DNA of 64,000 nt from assembly GCF_006569185.2 (NCBI RefSeq), contig NZ_VIGC02000016.1, positions 1 to 64,000 on the forward strand, given 5' to 3'. Shown in pieces: positions 50,000 to 59,588 of the stretch. The DNA comes from Litorilinea aerophila (GTDB lineage: Bacteria; Chloroflexota; Anaerolineae; Caldilineales; Caldilineaceae). The translations under genes and the position numbers were made by a program. Below the pieces are notes generated by a model. The model did no database searches and was not told the origin of the DNA. It worked only from the letters and a program-made list of their open reading frames with translations. Within the stretch, counting starts at the first letter, position 1. Each line of letters starts with the position of its first letter.

Positions 50000-50740
50000 A
50001 TGATGATGGAAAACGAGAGCAATCACCACGCCCCTGCGTCCCTGGAATCGATCCCCTACCATGTGGGCATTATCATGGACGGCAACGGACGCTGGGCCCA
50101 GGCCAGGGGGTGGCCCCGTCTGGCCGGCCACCAGGCCGGCGTCGACAACATTCGCCGGGTGCTGGAAAGCAGCGTGCGCTTTGGCATCAAGGTCCTCACC
50201 ATCTACGCCTTTTCCACCGAAAACTGGCATCGCCCCCCGGAAGAGGTCACCGGCCTGATGCGCCTGCTGGGGATGACCATCAAGCGTCAGCTCAACGAAC
50301 TACACCGCAACGGCGTCCAGATCCGCCACAGCGGCCGCCTCAGCGGGATCAGCCCCGAACTGCAGGACCAGATCCGCCATGCGCTGGAGGTCACCCGCCA
50401 CAACGACCGCATCATCCTCAACGTGGCCTTCAACTACGGCGGCCGGGCCGAAATCTTGGACGCGGTGCGCCGCATCATCGCCGACGGAATCTCCCCCGAC
50501 CAGCTGGATGAGGCCCTGTTCAGCCAGTATCTGTACACCAGCGACTTGCCGGACCCGGACCTGATCATCCGCACCGGTGGGGAATGGCGGCTGAGCAACT
50601 TCCTGATCTGGCAGGCAGCCTACGCGGAATACTACGCCACCCCTACCTACTGGCCCGATTTCGACGAGGAAGAATTGTACAAGGCCCTGTGCGAGTACAA
50701 CGTCCGTGAACGTCGCTTCGGCCGCGTCCTGGAAACCTGA
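50000..50740 (+). CDS. uppS: Isoprenyl transferase (undecaprenyl diphosphate synthase)
   Basis: The 246-aa cis-prenyltransferase makes the long-chain lipid carrier for peptidoglycan and polysaccharides. It carries [27 protein letters not shown] (catalytic Asp and P-loop), [32 protein letters not shown] and the C-terminal [33 protein letters not shown] at 50000 is preferred, with GGAGG ten bases upstream; two more ATGs follow at once. cdsA follows after 29 bases. Confidence 0.96.
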   Translation: MMMENESNHHAPASLESIPYHVGIIMDGNGRWAQARGWPRLAGHQAGVDNIRRVLESSVRFGIKVLTIYAFSTENWHRPPEEVTGLMRLLGMTIKRQLNELHRNGVQIRHSGRLSGISPELQDQIRHALEVTRHNDRIILNVAFNYGGRAEILDAVRRIIADGISPDQLDEALFSQYLYTSDLPDPDLIIRTGGEWRLSNFLIWQAAYAEYYATPTYWPDFDEEELYKALCEYNVRERRFGRVLET

Positions 50741-50769
50741 AACCACCCAACCCCAACGGGCCACCGCCG

Positions 50770-51558
50770 GTGATTACACGCATCGTCGTCGGAATTCTCG
50801 CCATACCCCTGGTCTTGCTGCCGATCTGGCTGGGTGGCGTCTGGTGTCTGATGTTGTTCCTGGCCGTCAGCCTGATTGGGGGGATGGAATTCTATACCCT
50901 GGCCCAGCGTGCCGGCTATCGCCCGGTACGCGCCCTGGGGCTGCTCTGGCTGGCCGCCCTGGTACTCAGCCATTGGGCGCCGGCCCACCTCCCCCCCACC
51001 GTCGTGCTGGGCAGTGGCCTGATCCTGACCCTGATCCTGGCCCTGGGCCAACATCAAACGCCCATGCACACCTGGATGTCCACCAGCGTGGGCGCCATCT
51101 ACCTGGGCACCATGCTGGGCCAGGCGCTGGCCCTGCGCCAGCTGCCCCAAGGGGCCTGGTGGATTTTCTTCGGCCTGTTTATCACCTGGATCAATGACAC
51201 CGGCGCCTACTTCACCGGCGTGACCGTGGGACGCCACAAGCTGTGGCCCCGGCTGAGCCCCAAGAAGACGTGGGAAGGCACCGTGGGGGGATGGATGGGG
51301 GCGGCCCTGAGCGGCGGCCTGTTCGCCTGGTTGATGCCGTTGCCCCTGTCCGTGCCGGCCGGGGTGGCCATAGGTTTCGTCTGCGGGGTCCTGGCCCTCT
51401 TTGGCGATCTGGCCGTCAGCATGATCAAGCGCCAGGTGGGGGTGAAGGACAGCGGCCGCTTTTTCCCCGGCCACGGCGGCATGCTGGATCGGCTGGATAG
51501 CCTCCTCTTCGTCCTCCCCTTCGTCTACTACGTTGCCCTCCTCTGGTTCGGCTTTTAG
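50770..51558 (+). CDS. cdsA: Phosphatidate cytidylyltransferase
   Basis: The 262-aa polytopic membrane enzyme makes CDP-diacylglycerol for phospholipid synthesis. It has about seven hydrophobic helices and the CdsA signature [25 protein letters not shown], followed by [31 protein letters not shown] with the catalytic Asp pair. Translation starts at a GTG. The stop codon overlaps the stop codon of rpe on the opposite strand (51555-51558). Confidence 0.96.
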   Translation: MITRIVVGILAIPLVLLPIWLGGVWCLMLFLAVSLIGGMEFYTLAQRAGYRPVRALGLLWLAALVLSHWAPAHLPPTVVLGSGLILTLILALGQHQTPMHTWMSTSVGAIYLGTMLGQALALRQLPQGAWWIFFGLFITWINDTGAYFTGVTVGRHKLWPRLSPKKTWEGTVGGWMGAALSGGLFAWLMPLPLSVPAGVAIGFVCGVLALFGDLAVSMIKRQVGVKDSGRFFPGHGGMLDRLDSLLFVLPFVYYVALLWFGF

Positions 51559-52247
51559 ACGGCCTGCCACAGGGCGCCCCGGCTGGCCTGGCGCAGGGCC
51601 GCAAGATTCTCCTGAATGCTCCCCTCCTGGTTGAAGACGGAACTCCCCACCACAATCACATTGGCGCCGCTGCGGATCACATCCGCGATGTTGTGGGTGC
51701 CGATGCCCCCGTCCACCTCCAGGGCACAGAGGGGGTTTAACTCCTCTTGAAGGCGCCGCACCCGTTGCAGCTTGTTCATACTGGTCTCGATGAAGCGCTG
51801 GGCACCAAAACCCGGGTTCACGCTCATCACCAGGATCATGTCCACGAAAGGCAGGATCTCCCGCACAGCCTCGACGCTGGTGGCCGGGTTCAGGGCCACG
51901 CCGGCCCGGCAGCCCAATTCCGTGATCTGCTGCACGGTCCGATGCAGGTGGGTGCAGGCCTCCACGTGAACGGTCAGATTGTCCGCGCCGGCCTCGGCAA
52001 AGGCCGCCAGATAGCGCTCGGGGTCCTGGATCATGAGGTGGACGTCCAGGGGTAATCGGGTCACCTCCCGGACCGCCCGGACGACCAGCGGGCCGAAAGA
52101 GATGTTGGGCACGAAGATGCCGTCCATCACATCCAGGTGAATGACATCGGCGCCGCCCTCCTCGGCCTGGCGTATCTGATCGGCCAGGTGGCCAAAGTCC
52201 GCCGTCAGGATGGACGGCGCAATCTGGATGGGGCGAGAACTGTTCAT
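51555..52247 (-). CDS. rpe: Ribulose-phosphate 3-epimerase
   Basis: The 230-aa TIM-barrel enzyme interconverts ribulose 5-phosphate and xylulose 5-phosphate in the pentose phosphate and Calvin pathways. Motifs: [94 protein letters not shown]. Start at 52247 has AAAGGGAG eight bases upstream. An upstream frame extension is repeat copy F, not protein. It is convergent with cdsA. Confidence 0.97.
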   Translation of the reverse strand: MNSSRPIQIAPSILTADFGHLADQIRQAEEGGADVIHLDVMDGIFVPNISFGPLVVRAVREVTRLPLDVHLMIQDPERYLAAFAEAGADNLTVHVEACTHLHRTVQQITELGCRAGVALNPATSVEAVREILPFVDMILVMSVNPGFGAQRFIETSMNKLQRVRRLQEELNPLCALEVDGGIGTHNIADVIRSGANVIVVGSSVFNQEGSIQENLAALRQASRGALWQAV

Positions 52248-52274
52248 CGGTTTACTCCCTTTGACCTTGTACAG

Positions 52275-52368
52275 TCTGGCGTAAATACCACGGCAGAAAT
52301 TCCGGGTGCCCTCTGGGCGCACTACTTCAGGTGGAAACTATCGGCGAATTGCTGCCGGGATGTACTTA
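52275..52368 (+). repeat. Intergenic palindromic element, copy F
   Basis: It begins TCTGGCGTAAATACCACGGC, then AGAAATTCCGGG, has CTTCAGGTGGAAAC in the middle and ends GGCGAATTGCTGCCGGGATG followed by TACTTA. Its right end contains the stop codon of the hydrolase gene (52366-52368, minus strand); its left end lies 28 bases from the rpe start codon. Confidence 0.85.
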
Positions 52369-53151
52369 CGAATCCGGCCGGTGGCGCGCCAGGAACGCCA
52401 TCATCAACCGCCCCACCGTGCGCGGCTGCCGTAAGATCAGGGCATGGCTCTGGCGGGGCACCACATGGAGCTCTGCCATGGGCAGGTATTCGGCCATCCG
52501 CCGGGCGATGGAAACAGGAAAAATTTCGTCCTCTTCCCCGTGGATCAGACAGACCGGGAACGCCCAGGACGAAAGGCTGGAGAGGGGCAGGTCGATGGTC
52601 CGCTGCACATCCAGCCGACGGAAGGCAGGCAGGAGCTCCTGGTCGAAATAGCCAGGATAATGGTATGGATCGTGGAGGCGGGCCGTGGCGGCCAGCCAGT
52701 TGCGGCCCGCCTGGAAGACATCTGGATCCAGCCGAATGGGCGCACCGGCCCGGTCGGGATCCATGCTGTGGGTGGTGCTGACCAGGGTCAGGGTGGCCGG
52801 TTGGACCCACTTTTGGTGGACCAACAGTTGGGCGATGACCCCGCCGGCAGAGGCCCCGGCCAGGTGGCCGGAGGTGGCATCCTCGGCCACCATAAGGGCG
52901 GCCACATCCCGGGCCATGGCCCCATGATCGAAGCCCGGCGGATAGCCCTGGGAGCGGCCATGGCCGGGGAGATCCGGCAGCAAGATCCGATAGCTCCTGG
53001 CAAGATCCGCCAGGAGCGGTCCCCAGGCAGCACGCCCTGTGCTCAAGAAGTTGTGTAACAGGGTCAGGGTTTCTACCCGACCTGCCGGCTGCTCCGGTGG
53101 CTCCAGAACTTCGTAGAACAGGGTCCCGTGTTCGGTGGGCAGCTCAGGCAT
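52366..53151 (-). CDS. Alpha/beta hydrolase
   Basis: This 261-aa hydrolase has the GxSxG nucleophile in GHLAGASAGGVIAQLLV, the oxyanion region LLHNFLSTGRAAWGPLL, the Asp in CLIHGEEDEIFPVSIA and the His in VPRQSHALILRQP. It resembles 3-oxoadipate enol-lactonase/lipase-like members, but substrate cannot be deduced. The start ATG overlaps the end of the site-2 protease gene by 8 bases, so the two are translated together. No signal peptide is seen. Confidence 0.9.
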   Translation of the reverse strand: MPELPTEHGTLFYEVLEPPEQPAGRVETLTLLHNFLSTGRAAWGPLLADLARSYRILLPDLPGHGRSQGYPPGFDHGAMARDVAALMVAEDATSGHLAGASAGGVIAQLLVHQKWVQPATLTLVSTTHSMDPDRAGAPIRLDPDVFQAGRNWLAATARLHDPYHYPGYFDQELLPAFRRLDVQRTIDLPLSSLSSWAFPVCLIHGEEDEIFPVSIARRMAEYLPMAELHVVPRQSHALILRQPRTVGRLMMAFLARHRPDS

Positions 53152-54331
53152 CGGCCGGACTTTCTCCCGACGCACCGGCAAAGCGAGCCCGGCGGCTGGC
53201 ATTATTCAGGGTGGCGGCCATCACCCGATAGACCTCGGTGATGTCGTCCAGGGTGATCAGCCCCAGGAACCGTTCCTCCTCCTTGATGGCCACCACGCGG
53301 GTGCCGCCCTGGGCCATCTTTTCCCAGATCTCGGCCAGGCTGGTATCGGGGCCACAAGTGGGCACCTGATCCGCCGGGATCATGACATCCACCACCCGGG
53401 CCTCGGGGCCATGTTCCTGCAGGGCCTGGATCAGCCGGGGCCGGGTCAGGACGCCGATGAACTTGCTGGAAAGATCCAGCACCGGGTAGTCGGTCTGATA
53501 GCTGGTCATGAGCAGATCGACAGCCCGGTTGAGGCGCTCGCTGGCGTAGAGGGCGACGGCGCCGGGCGTCAGGGCCTGTCGCGCGTAGATGTTCTTCAGC
53601 ACGGTGCGGCTTTCCACCGACTCCTGCTCGGCGCTGCCGCCCACGTACACGAAAAAGGCGATGAGCAGCAGGAAAATGCCGCCGCCCATGATGCCCCACA
53701 GGGCGAAGAGGCCGGCCATCAGGCGGCCCACAAAGACGGCAATCCGGGTGGCCTGGACGTAGGGCATGGTCATGGCTAGCAGGGAGCGCAGAATGCGGCC
53801 ACCGTCCATGGGAAAGGCGGGCAGCAGGTTAAATAGACCCAGCAGGATGTTGGTGCCGGTCAGATAGAGGAGTAGATTGCCGATCCCTGGCATCTGCATC
53901 ACCCGCCAGAAGCGGGAGAGGTCGCCCGAGACGTTGCCCAGCCGCATCTCCAGGCCCAGGGCCAGCAACATGAAGGGCAACAGCACCAGGGCAATGGCAA
54001 AGTTCACCAGGGGACCGGCCAGGGTGATCAGGAACTCCTGCAGGGGCTTGTCGGGCATACGCTCCAGGTTGGCCACGCCGCCGATGGGCAGCAGGGTGAT
54101 GCTGGGCACGTTGACCTTGAAGTACTTGGCCACCAGGGCATGGCCAAACTCGTGCAGGGTGACACAGACGAACAACAAGAGAATCACTAAAATCCCGTAG
54201 AGGCCACCCCAGAGCGGACCGGCCGGCCCCAGGCCAAAGGTAACCGCCCCGTAGGCGAGAATCAACAGAAATGACCAGTGCACGCGTACGTTGATGCCAA
54301 AGGCTCGGAACAGGGTTAAGGAAGTGTCCAC
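53144..54331 (-). CDS. Site-2 protease family M50 metalloprotease with CBS domains
   Basis: This 395-aa intramembrane protease has the zinc motif VCVTLHEFGHALVAKYF and the third ligand motif LFNLLPAFPMDGGRILRSLL within about six membrane helices. A C-terminal pair of CBS domains (TDYPVLDLSSKFIGVLTRPRLIQAL; TRVVAIKEEERFLGLITLDDITEVY) follows, as in SpoIVFB/S2P group members with nucleotide sensing. It may cleave anti-sigma factors or membrane proteins. The GTG start at 54331 has AAGGAGC close upstream. Downstream hydrolase overlaps it. Confidence 0.93.
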   Translation of the reverse strand: MDTSLTLFRAFGINVRVHWSFLLILAYGAVTFGLGPAGPLWGGLYGILVILLLFVCVTLHEFGHALVAKYFKVNVPSITLLPIGGVANLERMPDKPLQEFLITLAGPLVNFAIALVLLPFMLLALGLEMRLGNVSGDLSRFWRVMQMPGIGNLLLYLTGTNILLGLFNLLPAFPMDGGRILRSLLAMTMPYVQATRIAVFVGRLMAGLFALWGIMGGGIFLLLIAFFVYVGGSAEQESVESRTVLKNIYARQALTPGAVALYASERLNRAVDLLMTSYQTDYPVLDLSSKFIGVLTRPRLIQALQEHGPEARVVDVMIPADQVPTCGPDTSLAEIWEKMAQGGTRVVAIKEEERFLGLITLDDITEVYRVMAATLNNASRRARFAGASGESPADA

Positions 54332-54393
54332 ATTCGCTCCTTACGATCAGCTCAGGACGGAGGCAGCTCAGGATAGCCGTTTCACCAGTAGAG

Positions 54394-54473
54394 TCTGGCG
54401 CAAATACCACGGCGGAAATTCGTCGGCATTCCCTCTGGAGGTACCTTCGTCGAATTTCTGCCGGGATTTCTCA
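54394..54473 (+). repeat. Intergenic palindromic element, copy G
   Basis: It begins TCTGGCGCAAATACCACGGC, then GGAAATTCGTCGGC, has CCTCTGGAGGTACC in the middle and ends CGAATTTCTGCCGGGATTTC. The right end overlaps the stop codon of the DUF971 gene (54471-54473). Confidence 0.85.
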
Positions 54474-54854
54474 GGCCGGCGGCAACAGGGGCGGCGGCCC
54501 TTCCGGATGACAGCTGGGGCATGGACAGCTGGCCCGCAGGCTGGCAAAGACAAAAATGCCGGTCCCATGGCCATCCTGCCATTGAAAGCGGACGGCATAG
54601 TTTCCCACCAGCTCTGCCCCCACGATCTCTGTGCTGGGCGGCGGCCCCGGCACCAGCTTCAAGGGATCCAACTCGGCGCTCCGGCGCTCTTCCCGGCATG
54701 TCGCGCAGGGACAATTGGCGCGCAGCCAGCGGGTGGTATAGGTGCTGATGTGGCCGTCCCCCCACCGGATGGTCACGGTTCCAGCCTTGCGGTCGACGGT
54801 GATGTCCTGGGGGCGATGCTGCAGCACATGGGTCATGCCAGGCTCCAGGGTCAT
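54471..54854 (-). CDS. DUF971 domain protein
   Basis: The 127-aa protein belongs to DUF971, related to the N-terminal domain of gamma-butyrobetaine hydroxylase. It has the family core [30 protein letters not shown] and ends [16 protein letters not shown]. Two CxxC pairs (CPCATC, CPCPSC) suggest zinc or iron binding. Members are often found near Fe-S assembly genes, but here the neighbour is a slipin. The start overlaps the slipin stop by four bases (ATGA). A second ATG lies at 54836. Confidence 0.9.
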   Translation of the reverse strand: MTLEPGMTHVLQHRPQDITVDRKAGTVTIRWGDGHISTYTTRWLRANCPCATCREERRSAELDPLKLVPGPPPSTEIVGAELVGNYAVRFQWQDGHGTGIFVFASLRASCPCPSCHPEGPPPLLPPA

Positions 54855-55633
54855 GCCTCTTTACCGTTCCGCTGGCTTGCGGATGTCTCCAACACGCCCC
54901 GGAAGACTTCGATGGGCAACGGGAAGATGATGGTGCTGTTGTTCTCAGCGCTGATTTCCGTCAAAGTCTGGAGGTAGCGCAACTGAAGGGCGCCTGGCTG
55001 GGTGGACATCACCCGGGCCGCTTCGGCCAGCTCGCGGGAGGCCTGCAGCTCACCCTCGGCGTGGATGATCTTGGCCCGCTTCTCCCGCTCGGCTTCGGCC
55101 TGGCGGGCCATGGCCCGCTGCATGGACTGGGGCAGCTCCACGTCCTTGACTTCAACGATGCTCACCTTGATGCCCCACGGCTCCGTCTGCTCGTCGATGA
55201 TCTGCTGGAGCTGCCGGTTGATCTTGTCCCGGTGGGAGAGCAGCTCGTCCAGTTCGCTTTGCCCCAGGACGGAGCGCAGGGTCGTCTGGGCGATCTGCTG
55301 GGTCGCCATCAGATAGTTGGCCACCTGGACCACCGCGGCCACCGCATCCATCACCCGGAAGTAGCAGACCGCGTTGACTTTGACGGTCACATTGTCCTTG
55401 GTGATCATCTCCTGAGTCGGGATGTCCAGGGTCACCACCCGCAAATCCACCTTCACCATCTGGTCCACGATGGGGATGATGAAGAAGAGGCCAGGCCCCT
55501 TGGCGCCCACCACCCGTCCCAGGCGGAAGATCACGCCCCGCTCGTATTCGGTCACGATTTTAATGGCCGAACGCAGAATCGAGAAAAGGATGAAGAGGAC
55601 GATGACGATGGTAAAAATACTTTGTGGATCCAT
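54851..55633 (-). CDS. Slipin (SPFH/band-7 membrane protein)
   Basis: The 260-aa protein has one N-terminal membrane hairpin or helix ([19 protein letters not shown]). A band-7 domain follows: [62 protein letters not shown] and [20 protein letters not shown]. Then comes a coiled coil [26 protein letters not shown]. Slipins organise membrane microdomains and are often partnered with NfeD proteases; no NfeD is seen in the window. The site-2 protease two genes downstream may be the functional neighbour. Start 55633 has GGGAGG close upstream. Confidence 0.94.
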   Translation of the reverse strand: MDPQSIFTIVIVLFILFSILRSAIKIVTEYERGVIFRLGRVVGAKGPGLFFIIPIVDQMVKVDLRVVTLDIPTQEMITKDNVTVKVNAVCYFRVMDAVAAVVQVANYLMATQQIAQTTLRSVLGQSELDELLSHRDKINRQLQQIIDEQTEPWGIKVSIVEVKDVELPQSMQRAMARQAEAEREKRAKIIHAEGELQASRELAEAARVMSTQPGALQLRYLQTLTEISAENNSTIIFPLPIEVFRGVLETSASQRNGKEA

Positions 55634-55710
55634 GGAACCTCCCTGAAGGCGATGAACTGGGAGCAGAAATGGCCGGCGACCTCCCGGCCCGCTCTTCGCA
55701 CGGTTCATCC

Positions 55711-55739
55711 ATTATACTTCGGGCCTGCCCTGGGGGCAA
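55711..55739 (-). promoter_or_regulatory. Promoter of the slipin-DUF971-protease-hydrolase operon
   Basis: On the minus strand TTGCCC (55734-55739), a 17-base spacer and a perfect TATAAT (55711-55716), about 80 bases before the slipin start. Confidence 0.75.
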
Positions 55740-55792
55740 CCGCCTTCCGCCGGTGGCGCGCGGCCAAGCCGGCGGGCGGAGATGCCCGTCGC

Positions 55793-55821
55793 TTGACGCT
55801 TCCCGGACGCTTGGCTATCAT
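55793..55821 (+). promoter_or_regulatory. Promoter of the SH3b/DUF3048 lipoprotein
   Basis: TTGACG (55793-55798), a 17-base spacer and TATCAT (55816-55821), 80 bases before the ATG at 55901. Confidence 0.75.
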
Positions 55822-55900
55822 ACACCGGTCGACGCCCGACCTGTTGGCGTCCCTGTCCGATCTCCAACCGCTCAACCAACACCGAACCGGTGCCAAACCC

Positions 55901-57529
55901 ATGAAGCGAACCACGTTCCGCCCCCTTTTGCTGCCGCTCTTGTCCCTTCTGTTACTGCATCTCCTGGTGGCCTGCGGCAGCCCTTTCGTCGGTGATGAAA
56001 CCCAGGCGGAGGCCCCTTCCCCCACCGAGGCCCCGCCCTCGGAGATGGCCACGAAGACAGCCACACCCGCGCAGGCCGTCCCCACTTCGCCCCCGGCCAC
56101 ACCGGTTCAGGAGCGGACTCCGGCCTCCACAGCCCTGGCCAGCCCGACGGCCCAGGCAACCATCAGCCTGTTGCCCACGCCCACCCCCACACCGCGGCCC
56201 ACGGCCACACCCACCGCATCCCCCACGCCGGAGGTTTCCCCCTCCCCAACGCCGTACCAGGAGCCCACGGGCCAGGTAAATGCGGACGTGGTCAACCTGC
56301 GCAGCGGTCCGGGCACCCAATACAACATCATCGGCCGGGTGCGCCGGGGAGATACCGTCACCATCGTGGGGCGAAACGAGACAGGGAGCTGGCTGCGGGT
56401 CTGCTGCCCGGCGGGCGAAGCCATCCAGAGCTGGATCAGCGGCGATCTGGTGGATCTCTCCCTGCCAGACGGGATGGCCCTGAGCCAGGTACCCGTGCCC
56501 CCCATCCCCCCTACACCGGTCCCGGCCCCCCGCCCGGCCAGCGTGCCCGCGTCCCCGCCGTCGGGGGCGGCAGGCGACCTGCCACCCGCGGGCAACTTTG
56601 GGCCACCGGGTGCCGTCAACCCGCTGACAGGCCTGCCCCTGCCGCCGGGCCGGGCCAGCCAGCGCCCCCTCATCGTCTGCATCAACAACGACTACGCGGC
56701 CCGGCCCCAGTACGGCATCGCCCAGGCGGATGTCATGTATGAATATGTGATGGAAGGATACGGGATCACCCGCTTCAGCGGCGTTTTCTATGGCGAGGAG
56801 GTGGCCCAGATTGGCCCCGTACGCAGTGCCCGGCTCATCAACGTGGAGCTGGGCGGCCTCTACCGGGCGGGGCTGGCCTGCTCCGGCGCCAGCGATCCCG
56901 TCCGCTACATCCTGAAGCACCAGGTGCCCTTTCCCTACCTGGACATCGACCTGGATGACCCGTCCAACACCCGCTACTCGGTGAGCATCGGCAACGACTA
57001 CCGCACCCGCCTGCGCACCAGCACCGACCGCCTTCGTCGCTGGCTGAGCGACTGGGGCGTCGAACAGCCGGCCAGCATCCGGGGCTTCACCTTCGGCGAC
57101 CTGCCCGGCGGCGGCGTGCCGGCCACCCAAATCGAAATCCCCTATCCCCGGGGGACCGGCAGCCAGGTGGCCTACCAGTACGACCCCGGCAGCGGCCGCT
57201 ACCGGCGTAGCCTGGGCGGCGTGGCCCACCTGGACGGAAACACGGGCGCCCAGGTGGCGGTGGAAAACGTCATCATCCAGTACGCGCCCCACGAGACGAC
57301 CGACATCGTGGAAGACAGCCTGGGCAGCCGGAGCATCCGCATCCGCCTCTTCGGCAGCGGGCCGGCGCTGGTCTTCCGGGATGGCCAGGCGTTTGCAGGT
57401 ACCTGGCGCAGCGAGAGCCAGGGCGACACACCCCGCTTCTACGACCAGAACGGCGCCGAAATCCGCCTCAAACCCGGCAGGACGTGGATCAGCGTGGTGC
57501 CCACCAACTACACCATCAGCTACCAGTAG
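55901..57529 (+). CDS. Lipoprotein with SH3b and DUF3048 domains
   Basis: The 542-aa exported protein has a basic start and hydrophobic core ending in a lipobox (LLVAC, Cys about residue 25). A long Thr/Pro/Ala-rich low-complexity linker (TPTPTPRPTATPTASPTPEV) follows, as expected for a wall-spanning segment. The SH3b domain at about 125-185 reads ADVVNLRSGPGTQYNIIGRVRRGDTVTIVG. The C-terminal DUF3048 domain begins NPLTGLPLPPG, with RPLIVCINNDYAARPQYGIAQADVMYEYVMEGYGITRFSGVFYG and IGPVRSARL. It is probably anchored to the outer face of the cell membrane and may bind cell-wall material. No clear SD precedes the ATG. Confidence 0.92.
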   Translation: MKRTTFRPLLLPLLSLLLLHLLVACGSPFVGDETQAEAPSPTEAPPSEMATKTATPAQAVPTSPPATPVQERTPASTALASPTAQATISLLPTPTPTPRPTATPTASPTPEVSPSPTPYQEPTGQVNADVVNLRSGPGTQYNIIGRVRRGDTVTIVGRNETGSWLRVCCPAGEAIQSWISGDLVDLSLPDGMALSQVPVPPIPPTPVPAPRPASVPASPPSGAAGDLPPAGNFGPPGAVNPLTGLPLPPGRASQRPLIVCINNDYAARPQYGIAQADVMYEYVMEGYGITRFSGVFYGEEVAQIGPVRSARLINVELGGLYRAGLACSGASDPVRYILKHQVPFPYLDIDLDDPSNTRYSVSIGNDYRTRLRTSTDRLRRWLSDWGVEQPASIRGFTFGDLPGGGVPATQIEIPYPRGTGSQVAYQYDPGSGRYRRSLGGVAHLDGNTGAQVAVENVIIQYAPHETTDIVEDSLGSRSIRIRLFGSGPALVFRDGQAFAGTWRSESQGDTPRFYDQNGAEIRLKPGRTWISVVPTNYTISYQ

Positions 57530-57540
57530 ATCCGCCGCCG

Positions 57541-58665
57541 TCACAGCTCGGTGGCATACAGGGCATAGCGCTGCCGGGGGGATGCGCCCCGTTTCTGCAG
57601 AAACCCAGCCCCGGGCGAGGACTCGGGCAGGGGGCCCACGGTGAGGGTGCGCCAGCCCTGTTCCCAGGCCGTGGCCAGCGCCTGCTGCCATAGCTGGGTC
57701 CCGATCCCCTGCCCGCGCCACGCCGGCAGCACCCCACCCCACAAGAGCCGGCCGGCAGAAACCGGTCGCCGGCTACGCCAGCGGAGCCACCATCGCCACG
57801 GCAGCGGGCGCCCGCCCCGTGCGCGCCGAAGCTGGGCAGCCAGATCCGGTTGGAGCCACACGAACCCCACAGGCTGCTCACCCACCACCGCCAGCCAGCC
57901 CCAAACTGGCCAGATCCCCACCCATTGGCTCAAGAAGGCCACCTCCGGAGCATCCGGCGCGGGAAAATCCCCCCAATCGGCGGTGGCAGCCGCCCAGAGG
58001 GACAGGGGAACTGTAGCCAGCTCCGCCGCGGTGCAGGGCACGAGCCGGGCCGGGCCCTCCGGTCTCTCCGCCGGGCCGGAAACCGCCACTTCAAACAGGC
58101 GCGCCGTGGAGACCGGCTCCATCAGGCCTTCCACCAGTTCCGGCAAGTAGGGCGGGTTGTAGGGGGTATGCAGGGGCGGGAGGAGGTGGAAATGGTCCTG
58201 CAGGAGGCCCTGATGGAGATGGGGCGAGAGGGCCATGGGCCCCAGGATGCGTCTGCATCCCCGGGCCCAAAGGGGTTCCATGGCTGCAGCCAGCAGGCGC
58301 TCCAGGCTCTCCTCATCGTTGACGCAGCGGAGCAGCGCCAGGTGGGCCGTGCGGTCCTGGCGGCGGGGGTCGACCAGGAAAACCGCCGCCGCTACCCCCT
58401 CCTCCATGGCCAGACCGGAGGTGGTCCAGCCTCCCTGGTCCGATCGGCGGCGGCCGGGTAGCGCCTCCAGGTGAATCAACAGGGGCGCCTGGCGGTCCAG
58501 GTGGGGAGTTCGGCCCGGCTGCAGGGCGTGCCGGAGCTGGGGGTAGAAGGGGGGCACCCAACGGGGATCCCGCGCGTAAATGTGCCACCACCGTCGCAGG
58601 AAGGTGCCCCGGGCCCAGCGGTCTTCCGCCATTTGGGACGTGTAGTTGAAATATCCATGCAGCAC
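57541..58665 (-). CDS. GNAT-like acetyltransferase family protein
   Basis: The 374-aa protein has a C-terminal GNAT-like acetyl-CoA site: RLLWGGVLPAWRGQGIGTQLWQQALATAWEQGWRTLTVGPL, with the R/QxxGxG/A loop RGQGIG. It ends with GAGFLQKRGASPRQRYALY, similar to FYxxxGF. An N-terminal half with RCVNDEESLERLLAAAMEPLWARGCRRILGPMALS looks like a second, degenerate GNAT domain. It resembles proteins annotated as large GNAT-domain or N-acyltransferase-like. A GTG at 58665 with GGAG upstream is used; ATG at 58632 is also possible. Substrate unknown. It is convergent with the lipoprotein gene. Confidence 0.7.
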   Translation of the reverse strand: MLHGYFNYTSQMAEDRWARGTFLRRWWHIYARDPRWVPPFYPQLRHALQPGRTPHLDRQAPLLIHLEALPGRRRSDQGGWTTSGLAMEEGVAAAVFLVDPRRQDRTAHLALLRCVNDEESLERLLAAAMEPLWARGCRRILGPMALSPHLHQGLLQDHFHLLPPLHTPYNPPYLPELVEGLMEPVSTARLFEVAVSGPAERPEGPARLVPCTAAELATVPLSLWAAATADWGDFPAPDAPEVAFLSQWVGIWPVWGWLAVVGEQPVGFVWLQPDLAAQLRRARGGRPLPWRWWLRWRSRRPVSAGRLLWGGVLPAWRGQGIGTQLWQQALATAWEQGWRTLTVGPLPESSPGAGFLQKRGASPRQRYALYATEL

Positions 58666-58808
58666 GGTGCGCCACTCCGCCTGGGTTGGGAGGGTCCTAC
58701 CTGGGCCAGCTGCCCGGGCAGAGGCTCCTCACTCGCCGTCCATGGCCGATCATAGCATCGATCTGGCCCAGGCTGAAACCGACTTCCACGATCGGCTGTA
58801 GCCCGTCC

Positions 58809-58838
58809 TTGACAATCCCGGACGGGTCACGCTACAAT
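58809..58838 (+). promoter_or_regulatory. Promoter of the csoR-copZ-copA operon
   Basis: TTGACA (58809-58814), an 18-base spacer and TACAAT (58833-58838), directly followed by the CsoR-type operator. Confidence 0.85.
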
Positions 58839-58842
58839 GGGT

Positions 58843-58869
58843 ATACCCCCCCCAGGGGGGATGGGGTAT
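58843..58869 (+). promoter_or_regulatory. CsoR-type operator
   Basis: ATACCCC (58843-58849) and GGGGTAT (58863-58869) form an inverted repeat around a CCCCA/GGGGG core. It covers the expected transcription start. AT-flanked C-runs and G-runs of this shape are the known binding site of copper-sensing CsoR; copper-loaded CsoR releases it. Confidence 0.8.
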
Positions 58870-58888
58870 CGGGATGGGGAACCCGGCC

Positions 58889-58910
58889 CAGCATTTACGC
58901 CAGGCTGTAC
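58889..58910 (-). repeat. Partial copy I of the intergenic palindromic element
   Basis: On the minus strand GTACAGCCTGGCGTAAATGC matches the left end of the family including the flanking GTACAG seen in copy F. Only this arm remains. It lies in the csoR leader. Confidence 0.5.
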
Positions 58911-58939
58911 CAGATGAAGGGCAGGAGCGTGAACACCCA

Positions 58940-59218
58940 ATGGACGACGTGACTCGCAGGAACATCACCCAGCGGCTGGCCAGCGCGGCCGGCCATCTCA
59001 AAGGCATCGAGCGGATGGTCCAGGAGGACGCCTACTGCATCGACATCATCCGCCAGATCCAGGCCGTGCAGGCCGCGTTACAGAAGGTGAACATCATGCT
59101 GCTGGACAATCACCTGCACACATGCGTCACCTCCGCCATCCGGGGCGACGATCCCGATGAACGGGAGGCCATGTTGCAGGAGCTGACCAGCGTCTTCACC
59201 ATGTCCAACAGTCTTTGA
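58940..59218 (+). CDS. csoR: Copper-sensing transcriptional repressor CsoR
   Basis: The 92-aa all-helical repressor has the Cu(I) ligands of CsoR: Cys in EDAYCIDIIRQIQAVQAAL (about C33), His and Cys in LDNHLHTCVTSAI (about H58 and C62). The N-terminus RRNITQRLASAAGHLKGIERMV is the DNA-contacting region. Formaldehyde-sensing FrmR and nickel-sensing RcnR relatives lack this exact set, and the copper genes downstream confirm the role. The ribosome binding site (AGGAG) is about 13 bases from the ATG, so the start is moderately sure. Confidence 0.95.
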   Translation: MDDVTRRNITQRLASAAGHLKGIERMVQEDAYCIDIIRQIQAVQAALQKVNIMLLDNHLHTCVTSAIRGDDPDEREAMLQELTSVFTMSNSL

Positions 59219-59279
59219 TCCGCTTTATCCGTTCAACCCCGTGCCCTGAGGGCACGCCAACCAACCGGAGGTACTTGTC

Positions 59280-59486
59280 ATGACCACCAAAACCGTTACC
59301 GTTCCCAACATTTCCTGCGATCACTGCACCCACACCATCCAGATGGAGCTGAGCGAACTGGCCGGCGTCAAACAGGTTCAGGCCGACGCGGCCACCAAGC
59401 AGGTCACCGTGGAATGGGAAGCGCCGGCCACCTGGGAGCAGATCCAGGCGCTGCTGGAAGAGATCAACTACCCACCCCAGCAGTAA
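59280..59486 (+). CDS. copZ: Copper chaperone, HMA domain
   Basis: This 68-aa single-domain protein has the metal site VPNISCDHCTHTIQMEL (CxxC at about 13-16) and the HMA pattern ending YPPQQ. It carries Cu(I) to the CopA exporter in the cytoplasm. CCGGAGG precedes the start. A small hairpin GTGCCC-TGA-GGGCAC lies in the gap after csoR. The operon order csoR-copZ-copA fits. Confidence 0.94.
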   Translation: MTTKTVTVPNISCDHCTHTIQMELSELAGVKQVQADAATKQVTVEWEAPATWEQIQALLEEINYPPQQ

Positions 59487-59588
59487 CGCCCTACCGTTGC
59501 AGACCGGGGGGCGGCGCGGCGCCCTCGGGCAAGCTGGCGGCCGCCCCCCATGGATGGCACATAGATGCCAAGAAGCAGGGAATTCGGT